Origin: Volutella citrinella
Taxonomy: Eukaryota > Ascomycota > Sordariomycetes > Hypocreales > Nectriaceae
Assembly (NCBI GenBank): GCA_034401135.1
Contig: JAWZSP010000004.1
Location: 4,928,533-4,992,532 of the forward strand
Direction: 5' to 3'
DNA: 64,000 nucleotides
A program made the translations under genes and the position numbers. This document shows positions 47,352 to 57,400 of the stretch, piece after piece (positions within the stretch are counted from its first letter, which is position 1; every line of letters starts with the position of its first letter). Under the pieces are notes generated by a model. It was not told where the DNA came from and did not search any database. It saw nothing but the letters and a program-made list of their open reading frames with translations.

Positions 47352-47520
47352 GAAACCTAGGTCAGGGTTAGGCCGACCTTAGAAAATCGAGGGGTATACT
47401 TTTTTTAAAAAAACAGAAATTAAATTATTTAGCGATTTAAAATAATTTATTTCCTAATTTATACCTCTTCCTTTTTTTTTATATTTATTTTTACTAATTA
47501 ATTATAAAATTTTTAAAGAT
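47352..47520. repeat. RIP-mutated copy of a 170-bp dispersed repeat
   Basis: Matches 53368-53534 from 'gaaacc' through 'gtcagggttaggccgacctt' to 'ttttaaagat', with differences mostly G to A and C to T. Both copies contain the telomere-like core AGGGTTAGG flanked by AGGTC/GACCT inverted bases. Confidence 0.75.
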
Positions 47521-48190
47521 TATATAAAAGTTAATTCTAAATTAGGTATAGTTTTATATAGATCTTAATTAAGTATAGCTAATTAATAATAAAATTAATT
47601 AGGTTTAGTATAAGAAGCTGCCTTAATTAATAGAATACTGACTTTGAGTCAGGGTTAGTAAGTAGCTGTGTAAGACTTAGTAATTTTAAAAAAATTCTCT
47701 TTTTCTTCTTTTATTTAATTCTAGGCTTATATAAAAAGTAAAAAAATAACTAAAAATATCTAGACATAGGTCTTTTAGTTATTTATTTAATAATAATTTT
47801 TATTATTTTTTTACCTTTTTATTTATAGTTTTATTAAAATTATAAAGTGCTAGCTATAAAGTAAATATACAGGCTAAGCTAATAAGGGCTTATTAGCTTA
47901 TTAAGAGCTTATTAAATATAAAAGGGCCTAGCTAATTAAAATTCAGGCTTAGTAGTATAATATCTTTATTAGTTAGCTATTATTTAATTAGGAATAAGGC
48001 TTAGTAATATAGTATCTCTATTAGCCCTACTATAAATATAAAAGTAAATAACTTATAATCTGCTAGCTTATTATAAGTAGGTACTAATAGCTAATTCTTA
48101 TAACTACTTAATTACTATATAACTTATAGTAAGTAAATACTAATAGCTAATTCCTATAGCTATTTAACTACTACACTTTATAACTTATAT
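47521..48190. other. AT-rich desert between repeats
   Basis: No gene. 47605-47655 resembles 38805-38850. Confidence 0.4.
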
Positions 48191-48910
48191 TTAACCCCTT
48201 TATTATCTTATAATATATATTATAAGCTAGATAATAATACTACTTTTACTCTTTATATCTAGTAATTAACTCTTTGCTATCTTATAATACTTATTATAAG
48301 CTAAATAATAATACTACTCTTACTTTTTATATTTAGTAATTAACTTTTTATTATCTTATAATACTTATTATAAATTAAATAATAATATTATTCCTACTTT
48401 TTATATTTAGTAATTAACTTTTTACTATCTTATAATACTTATTATAAGCTAGATAATAATACTACTTTTACTCTTTACTTTACTATCTTATAATACTTAC
48501 TATAAACTAAATAATAATACTACTCTTACTTTTTATATCTAATAGTTAACTCTTTACTATCTTATAATACTTATTATAAGCTAGATAATAATACTACTCT
48601 TACTTTTTATATCTAATAATTAACTCTCTACTATTTTATAATACTTACTATAAGTTAGATAATAATACTACTTTTACTTTTTATATTTAATAATTAACTC
48701 TTTACTATTTTATAATACTTATTATAAGCTAGATAATAATACTACTCTTACTTTTTATATTTAGTAATTAACTCTTTACTATTTTATAATACTTATTATA
48801 AGCTAAATAATAATACTATTCTTACTTTTTATATCTAATAATTAACTCTTTACTATTTTATAATACTTATTATAAACTAAATAATAATATTATTCTTACT
48901 TTTTATAATT
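48191..48910. repeat. 74-bp satellite array, about ten units
   Basis: Units start at intervals of 74 bases (for example 48281, 48355, 48429), with one 58-base unit. Each carries a perfect 9-bp inverted repeat, CTTATAATA-CT-TATTATAAG, that could extrude as a cruciform. The units are RIP-like in composition but regularly spaced. Confidence 0.8.
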
Positions 48911-48941
48911 AGTAGTTTATTTAAAGCTAGTAAGTTCTCTA

Positions 48942-49195
48942 CTCTTATTTCTTATATTAATAACTTTATTAATAAGATTAATAAAGTCAAGTTTACTATT
49001 AAGTCCTAGCTAAAAAAGGCTCCCTGCCCCTATTTCTTATACTAATAACTTTATTAATAAGATTAATAAAGTCAAGTCTATTATTAAGTCCTAGTTAAAA
49101 AAGGCTCCCTGCTCTTATTTTTTATATTAATAACTTTATTAATAAAATTAATAAAGTCAAGTTTATTATTAAGTCTTAACTAAAAAAAGTTCTTT
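48942..49195. repeat. 85-bp tandem repeat, three units
   Basis: The phrase 'tatttcttatattaataac' recurs at 48946, 49031 and 49116. Each unit ends with 'aaaaaaggctccctgc' or a mutated version. It lies between two blocks of the 74-bp satellite. Confidence 0.75.
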
Positions 49196-49345
49196 ATATA
49201 GTTAGGTATTACTATTAGTAAGTTAAGATAAAGTAAGAGCAGCTAATTAATAATATTATACTTATTATTAACTACTTTATCTCTTTTTTAAAAAAAAGCT
49301 AGTAAAGAAAGTTAGTAAACTAACTATTAAAATTACTATACCCCC

Positions 49346-49785
49346 TCTTTACTATCTTATAATACTTATTATAAGCTAGATAATAATACTACTCTTATTT
49401 TTTATATCTAGTAATTAACTCTTTACTATCTTATAATACTTATTATAAACTAGATAATAATATTACTCTTATTTTTTATATTTAATAATTAACTCTTTAC
49501 TATTTTATAATACTTATTATAAGCTAAATAATAATACTACTTTTATTTTTTATATTTAATAATTAACTCTCTGCTATTTTATAATACTTACTATAAGCTA
49601 GATAATAATACTATTTTTATTTTTTACTTTGCTATCTTATAGTACTTATTATAAGCTAGATAATAATACTACTCTTACTTTTTATATTTAATAATTAACT
49701 CTCTACTATCTTATAATACTTATTATAAGCTAGATAATAATACTATTTCTACTTTTTATAACTAATAGTTAACTCTCTTTTATTT
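49346..49785. repeat. Second block of the 74-bp satellite
   Basis: Five to six further units of the array at 48191-48910, again centred on the CTTATAATA/TATTATAAG palindrome. The 85-bp array and about 150 bp of other sequence separate the blocks. Confidence 0.75.
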
Positions 49786-51707
49786 TATAAAGTTTATTAA
49801 AATTAGATATTAATATTAAGTTTAAGCTATTAGAGCTCTTAACTTATTAAAAATATTTATTAATAACTATATAAAGTAGCTTATAAAGGCCTTATATTTT
49901 ATAAATAATAATATTATAATAATAAAATTAAATTCTTTTTATATTAAAACCTATACTTTTTAAATATTTATAGCTAGGTATTTTAAAAGAATAGCTATTA
50001 TATTAACCTTAGGAAATTAATAGTAAATTATAGCTATTTCTATTAGCTATTTAATTATTATTAAAGTATTACTTACTAAAAATAGAAAAAGTAATATATT
50101 AAGATATTAAATAAACCTATTAATTATATTAATTATAATAAACTCTTATACCTTAACCTTATTTAAAAGAAAATAGTAAGATAAAGAACTATATTAACTA
50201 AGTATAAATAGAGGGCTTGCTTTTAAGCTTAATAATAATATTTATAAGTATAGATAGAGTTATAAAAGAAGCTTTAAAAATAATATTAGTAATATCTAGC
50301 TATTAGAATTATATATAACTCTCTTACTTAGTAATTATAAAGGAGCTTGTAATTATTATAAAAAATATCTACTTTATACTAAATACTAAAATAGTAAGAA
50401 AGATAATAAACTATATTAAGATTAAGCTAATTATTATTACAGTCCTTTTAAAAAAGCTTATAATTAATATAAAAGATACTTAAGCTGCTAGATAAATAAT
50501 AAACTATACTAAGCTCAGGCTAGGTAATATTATAATACTTATTAAAGTTATTAATAACTAATACTAATACTGCTATTAAAATAATAAATAGGCTATATTA
50601 ATATAGCCTAAGTAATTATATTAGTATACTAGTAATAGCCTACTAAAGCCTTTTAATTATTTAGATAAAAAAGTATAAGCTAATATATAGATAAGACTAT
50701 ATTATTACTTAAAAAAAGATCCTTTAAGCTAAGTAAAGGCTTATATAAGAAAACTAGGCCAGTGCCTACTACTATTATTATTAAAGAGCTGCTTTTATTA
50801 ATATATTATCAGTCTAGTATAAGAATTACTATATTAAATATATTATTTATATACTAAAAAAGCTCTTATTAACTAGCCTATTTATATCCTAATTAAAGTA
50901 AGAACTATACTTAACTCTAATTAATATTAATATTAGTAATAAAATTAGTAACTTTAGTAACTATAATATTTTAAATAATAAACTTACTTTTAAGCTTTAT
51001 AATACTTCTAATAGTAATACTAATAGTACTAAGTAACTACTTACTATTAAAGCTAAGCTTAATATAAATATAAATAGTAATAATACTAATAGTTTATTAT
51101 TATTTAGTATACTTTTAAATAGCTATAATATAAATAGTAATAATAGAATTATAATTATTATAGCTAATATAGCATAGCCTATATATATAAAAAACATACT
51201 AATAGTAGTCTAGCTTTTTATTAATAAGATATTATAAAGAAATAGTTATTAGCTAATACTAGCTAGTATTATATAAGTATATTATAATATAATTAAGGAG
51301 TTATTCTAAAACTACTATACTTATAAATACTAATATAATACTAATACTTTATAATAATTAATAAGACCTAAAATATAGTAATAATACTTATAGAGATTTA
51401 TATAATAATATATATAATAATATAAAAGCAGACACAGGCTATATAAAAGGCCCTGCTTTATATAGATAATATATTATAAGATACTAATTATTATAATCCT
51501 AGCTAGAGCTTTCCTAACTAGCAAAGGCTCTTTTTTATATTAAAGTAAAAAGCTATACTATTAAAACTATCGCAGCCTGCTATATAGTCTGACTTTATAA
51601 TAATCTCTTAGTTATAAAATATAAATAGTATATAGATTAGTATATAAAGCTTAGCTACTATTTAAATACTAAATACTTTTTATATAGCTTTCTTACTTAG
51701 CTAATTA
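49786..51707. other. RIP-mutated desert, unidentified
   Basis: AT-rich, no readable genes. The 3' part is slightly less mutated (for example 'cgcagcctgctatatagtctgac' near 51570), but no family is identified. Confidence 0.5.
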
Positions 51708-52171
51708 TATAATAATCAGGTAGGTTCTAACTATATAAACTTAATATAATATACTAATAGTTTATATTAACAGTTTAATATAGTATATACTAAGCTTAAA
51801 TAAGTTAATTATAATCTTAAGTATAGTAATTATAGTATTATATTAAGTAATAATTAATTAAGGTAATTAAAATAACTAGGTTATATTAATAGCTAAAGAA
51901 CTACTTATACTAAATATATACTTTTTAAGGGTCTATATAGTAATTATAATCCTTTATTATATAGCTTACTACCTATCTTTTATTTATTTTAAATTATAAA
52001 GATTATAATAGTAATCTTAATAATCTATTTTTAATTAGTTTACTTAGTATAGATTATAAGGATTATTATATAATCCTAGTAATCTATTATTAATTAATCG
52101 CAGTTTTTTACTCAGGTTCTTCTATTTTTACACTTTATATAAGTATAGTATATTAGTATTAAGTTTTAATA
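51708..52171 (-). repeat. LTR of the truncated gypsy-type element
   Basis: 464 bp, heavily RIP-mutated. It has the same length as the solo LTR at 38868-39331 and so belongs to the longer LTR subtype. Confidence 0.8.
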
Positions 52172-53364
52172 TAATATCTCTTTTTATAAAATCTTAACCC
52201 TAAGGCTAAATAAGTAACCTATATTAATTTATTATATAAGTCTTATAAACTTAGACTTATAATTATTTTATACTAATTATTATTATATTAAGTATAGCCT
52301 TTAAGTTTATTAAGACCTAGTAGTATACCCTTCTTACTAATTATATTACTACTAAAAGTTTTATAATTAATATATTATATTCTTATTATTTTAAGAATAA
52401 GTTAATTTATTAAATATCTAATAAATTATTATATTATTTTAAATATATCTAGTGTAATCGCGCTTATAATAATATAAATATTACTTTTTTTTATTTATAT
52501 TCTTAATATTTTATTATTTTCTTACTAATTCTCTTAATAATATATAATATTTTTATATAGTAGGAGTTAAATAAAGATATTAAGAAAGAGAAAGAGAAGT
52601 TAAAAAAGATTATAACTTATTTAAGCTATCTTTATTATTAAAAAAAGCTTTTTAAGGATAAGGAGGCTACCTTAATTAAATAGGGTTTATAAGAGTTAGA
52701 TAAAAAGGATAGGGTTATTTTCTTAAGTAGTGCCTTATTAGCTAAGTAGCGTTTTATTAAGAAGGCTTAAGTAGTAAGAGCTATTAATATTATTAATTAG
52801 TTTATTATTTTCTTTATTAACTCTTTAAGTATTTTTATAGTTTTTTTAAATAGTAAGTAAGGTTTTCTAAGAGTTCCTATATATTCTTTAATTCTAGCCA
52901 GTCTTATTATTTAATCTAGTATTTTATAATTCTATCTATTTATTTATAACTAATAATTTTTTTTACTACTTATTTTATATCTTGGAGTACTTTAGCTATT
53001 AGTACTGGTTTTATAATACTAGTTATTATTTAAATTTATATTATATCTTTAGTTGATTTTAATAATAAAATATAGAAAATTAGGTATATATAGATAGTTT
53101 TTAATAAGTCAAGTTTATAATTATTATTTTTTAAGATCTATTTTTTAACTTTAAAAGGTCTAATAAATTTATAATTTAATTTTTTATTTTATTATTTTAT
53201 TATAAAGTTTTTTATAAATAAGTAGACTATATCTCTTTTTATAAAAATTAGTCTTATTAATCTTTTCTTATTATAATATTTTACTATCTAATTATAAATA
53301 TATTTAAATTTAGTTTTTATTTCTTAATATATTACTTTAAGTTAATTAGATTTAATTATTAAGT
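51708..53364 (-). mobile_element. Truncated copy of the gypsy-type element (3' LTR plus 1.2 kb)
   Basis: A 464-bp LTR (51708-52171) is followed by the same internal order as at 12735 onward: polypurine tract, then sequence colinear with 12740-13900, including the antisense coiled-coil ORF remnant (about 52560-52770). It stops at about 53364, where the 170-bp repeat and the unmutated block begin, so the element was cut there. Confidence 0.8.
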
Positions 53365-53367
53365 GTG

Positions 53368-53534
53368 GAAACCCAGGTCAGGGTTAGGCCGACCTTAGGA
53401 AATCGAGGGGTACACTTTTTTTGAAAAATAGAAAATAAACCTTATAGCGATTTAAACTGATTTATTTCTTAATTTCTACCTCTTCCCTTTTTTTCATATC
53501 TATTTTTGCTAATTAGTTATCGATTTTTAAAGAT
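53368..53534. repeat. Little-mutated copy of the 170-bp repeat at the edge of the GC-rich block
   Basis: Partner of 47352-47520. It marks the exact border between the RIP desert and the unmutated 53.5-60.5 kb block, so it may be an end sequence of a mobile unit. Confidence 0.75.
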
Positions 53535-53546
53535 CGTAGGGTATTA

Positions 53547-53690
53547 GTGGGTCTCACGCAAAAACATCATTGGCCCTGAGACTGGGCCGGTGGGTCTCAC
53601 GCAAAAATCACCATTGGCCCTGCGACTGGGCCGGTGGGTCTCACGCAAAAATCACCATTGGCCCTGAGACTGGGCCGGTGGTCTCACGCA
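53547..53690. repeat. Iterated 43-44-bp direct repeats (3.3 copies)
   Basis: The phrase GTCTCACGCA starts at 53551, 53594, 53638 and 53681. Each unit carries GGCCC...GGGCC inverted bases around 'tgagact'. They end 70 bp upstream of the AT-hook ORF, a position suited to iterons bound by an element-encoded protein. Confidence 0.85.
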
Positions 53691-53760
53691 ATAACAACTC
53701 GACCTGGGCATACCCAAACAACGTAAAACAAACAGAGCTTTTTAATAAAGACCTATTATT

Positions 53761-54384
53761 ATGCCGGCTCACGCTACAATCCCTTCTATACCTAGGCGCC
53801 GAGGTAGACCAAAATTAGATTTAACCGAAGAACAGCGAGCAGAACGACGACGCGCACTCGAGAGAGCGCGATCCTATCGTCACTATCACCAGCAACAAGC
53901 ACGAGCCATCGCGCCGACCGAGACGCGCGCAGGCATTCACCACAACGCGCCTCACCTACCAGCACTGCCGTCTACCACTGATCCAGTCATCGGTCTGCAT
54001 ATAGAACCGAATATCTCGATCCCTGTGCCGGCTGAAGAGCCGCCCTCCCCTCGGCCCGTGGCAGAACCACCTCGCGACCAGCAAGACGCGCTGCAGCATG
54101 GTCGACCCGTCTGGAACCCGGTCGAGAATACAAGGGCGATCCAATCGACACAAGACGACAGTCAAGATCGCAATCGCCTTTTCGAGAACTCTCGTACCCA
54201 ACTCGAGATCGTGTCTAAAGGCGGCGATGCAGCAGATGCCGTCGTGCTGGAAAGCCAGGCGAATGCCGACCAAAACAATACTCGAGACGAGGAGCTGCGG
54301 TCACTAACCGATACGGTTGATCAACTGCTTATCAGTCCACACAATGGATCACGTTCGGGTTGGTTAAGCATCGTGCTTATATAA
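53761..54384 (+). CDS. AT-hook-containing protein, 207 aa, upstream ORF of the unknown block
   Basis: Function unknown, probably DNA-binding. The N-terminus MPAHATIPSIPRRRGRPKLD contains an AT-hook core (RGRPK). It is followed by a very basic helical stretch (LTEEQRAERRRALERARSYR) resembling the basic N-termini of several fungal transposon proteins. The rest is low-complexity and acidic, probably disordered. The ATG at 53761 is 71 bp after the iterons. The frame ends with TAA at 54382-54384, but the same frame then stays open through the 1358-aa ORF starting at 54409. The two may therefore be one gene split by a single nonsense codon, recoded, or spliced. Confidence 0.6.
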   Translation: MPAHATIPSIPRRRGRPKLDLTEEQRAERRRALERARSYRHYHQQQARAIAPTETRAGIHHNAPHLPALPSTTDPVIGLHIEPNISIPVPAEEPPSPRPVAEPPRDQQDALQHGRPVWNPVENTRAIQSTQDDSQDRNRLFENSRTQLEIVSKGGDAADAVVLESQANADQNNTRDEELRSLTDTVDQLLISPHNGSRSGWLSIVLI

Positions 54385-54408
54385 GAAAGGTCCCCACAGG
54401 CTGACCCT

Positions 54409-57400
54409 ATGCACATAGACGGAGGCAATCGGTCCCAGGCCTCCAGCAGTAGTGTGGGTGCATTGAGTGACCCAGTACTGGGCTGGAGCCCGCAGTCGGC
54501 GCCTTCGGCTCAAGGAACAGCGCGTTCGGGGGCGAGTGCAGGCACGCAAACGCCTCGGCAGTCCCGCCAGCAGACCGAGCAGCCGCCGTCGTCGTCAGGT
54601 CGGCGGTCGGGGTCCCATACGCTTGATGCCTGGATAAAGCCCTCCCAAAGCTCGCCCACCGCCGCGGCTACCATGGCCCGGGATCATCATCAAGGTAGAG
54701 AGACGTTGAGCGTGTCTGGGATCATCAGCCCTACGGTCGAACCGGGCGCAGCCAGGCTCAACACAATCGTCAGCTCCAACGCGACCAGCCCGAGTATAAC
54801 AGAACGAAGAAGCGAGGCGGTGGAGGAGCCAATGCCGGAAGATCCTGCTGTACTCTTATTCCGAGAGTGGACCGGCGAGGTAGGCTGCACGCGCCGGGAG
54901 CATGAAGACGGCCACCAGTCGCAGTTGAACAAGGCCACGGAGGCACTCGGGGCGGAACCGAGCTGCGCATCGCTGCTTGATGTAGCCAAGAGGCTCGAGG
55001 GTCGGGTATCTAACAGCAATGGGCGTGAGGATCGGTTGCCAGTCGTCCTCGACCCAGCACAAGACCTCTTACGGCCAGGGTACCGCAACGCAACGCTGGG
55101 GACGGCACCGACACGGCATAGCAGCTCCTGTAAGGCAGCCATGGAGGGGCTTACAGACCATGAGCCGTCGCCGCCCTATCTGTGCATGCACTCGCACTAC
55201 GGCGAGCAGCAGGGCGAGCAGAGCGCTATACAGTCGACGTACGATGTCGACAGCCTCTGCAGCTTCCCCGTGTCGCTCGCGGTCGCGCAGATGGGGATCC
55301 AGTGGTATACACAGCCGCACGTTGTACTGAACCTGGTCGAGAACGTGCACCTCAGCATCCCGGTGCCGGAGTCGGTGCAGGGACCCGACGGTATTAAGGC
55401 GCAGCCCCTGCACAACATACCAAACTACTGCTTCGGGCGCGTGGTCGGCCTCGTCGACACCTTCATCTGGGTCTTCTTCCCCGCGCTATTCCGAACGCCC
55501 GTAACGGAGCCGTACAGCCAGACGGCGATCCGCCGAGACGTCTTTGTGTGCTGGTACGAGGAGGTGGTGATGCCGGCTATGCAGGCCGCGATCGACGACA
55601 ACAACATCCTCCAGTACATCCCCAAGACGCACGCGATCGCTACGTCAGACAGCAGCGCACCTCGGGAAGCACTTGCAGCAGGCGAGGTGAAGCCAGCAGA
55701 GCAGGCCGAGATGGAAGACGATTTCGGGGCAGCCGGCAAGAAGAGGAGCCAGCCGGGTGCCGGGAACTCGGGGGCACGGCGCAAGCACTTCTATATCACC
55801 CTGCAGCCGCAATACCTCGACGCTCTGTGGTGCGGGATCCAGTATAGGGCGGCGGCCTACAGTGAGTTTGAGGGTGTGCGGCTGTACATGGCCGCAAAGA
55901 ACACCAAGCTGGCCTGGATGCAGCCGAGGTTAGATGTAATGCTGGAGAAGTGGCAGCGGCACTGGGTCCAGGCCGTGGACGAGACATACCTCAAGCCAGA
56001 ATCAACCTATATCGACATCGGGCGCCAGTGCACGCCGGCAGAGAAGGGTCCGCAGGGCAGGGTCTTGCTATGGCGGCGATGCTGCTTGGACAAGGCATGG
56101 CGGCGGCGCCTGCAGTGGAGCCGTATACAGGACCGGCGGTGCATCAGCGAGGATGTCAAGGGCCGCAAAGCCCCAATCACGAGGACGACGTATCCCTTTG
56201 TGACGCTCCGCGACGCTTGGGGCATGACGGTAACGCCGCGACCGGGGAGCTGGGAGATGGAGAACGGGCTCGTGTATAGTCAGTTCTACGACCTCATCAA
56301 GGTGCCGTTCGACGCGGCCAAGCAGTATCCCTTCCAGAACAGGCACACAGAGAGCATGTCGCTTGACCCGTCGTATCTCCGCGACCAGAATAACTCGACG
56401 AAAGGGATCCACGCACACCAGTCGCGGGTGCAATGCGCATACCGACTCAGCAAGCTACGCATCCATCGGAACATCCCGACCTGCGCAGATGACCCGCCGA
56501 TCCAAGAGCTACCCGAGCATCAGTTCACGTACGGCATCCGGTCGGAGGACAGGGTGTCTCTCGCACTGCTGCGGCGTATCACAGAACTGTTCCGAGCGGA
56601 CCCGCCACTAGAACAACCCGAGGGTCTGGGGTCCGAGGGCATCGTGGACAGGCCCTTCTTCTCAATACCGTCTGCTACCATGGCACGATTTCTTCGAGCG
56701 AGCGTTAATCGGTATTGCTTCCTGTTCGAGCACATCAAGTCCCAGACAGGGTTAAAGTACTCACTTCCCGAGACGATCACCATGGCCGTGGCGCTCCGCG
56801 GACTTCGCTTCAGCTACGACTCGTCATTGATCGGCAGTGAGAGTGTGCTGTGGAGCGACAGGTGGGAGTCAACACGGCGCACTCGTACGCAAGAGGGGGG
56901 CACCGAAGAGACAAAGACGCAGCGGGAAGGTCTGGGTCTGGGCAAAACCTCGAAGCTGCATGGATTTGGCTGGTGGCTGCCGGGGAAGTTTGACTGGAAC
57001 ATCTGGCGATTCCACTCGGAAGTGGGGGATCGACTGGCCGTCGGAAACGATCTGCTCCGTCAGGACTACAAACGGCAGTGGCAAGTGCTCAAGGACATCC
57101 GGGATGTCCACGTACGTATGTGGCAGGCCCAGAGCTGGGTCGGCCGATTCCAGGTAATGGAGAACGCGGCAGCTAAAAGGGTATGGCTCGAGTATCTCCA
57201 TTCGACCGTTATCGAGCTCTTCCAACGCGATGTCTGGCGCGTGGCCCTTAAGAGCACAAAATGGAAGACGGGCTCCGACGTCACAGATGAGGCCGCCAGT
57301 CGCTATCCCGACTCCGATGCGCCCAACCTTTGCTACGATGGACTCTGTGATCTATTCCATGACCGGATGAGCGATACCAGCCACACTTGGCCTCACTTGA

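Noticed and set aside
53547..53690. Direct repeats resembling a small CRISPR array
   Set aside because: The copies are contiguous 43-44-bp units without unique spacers, and the genome is fungal; they are better seen as iterons.
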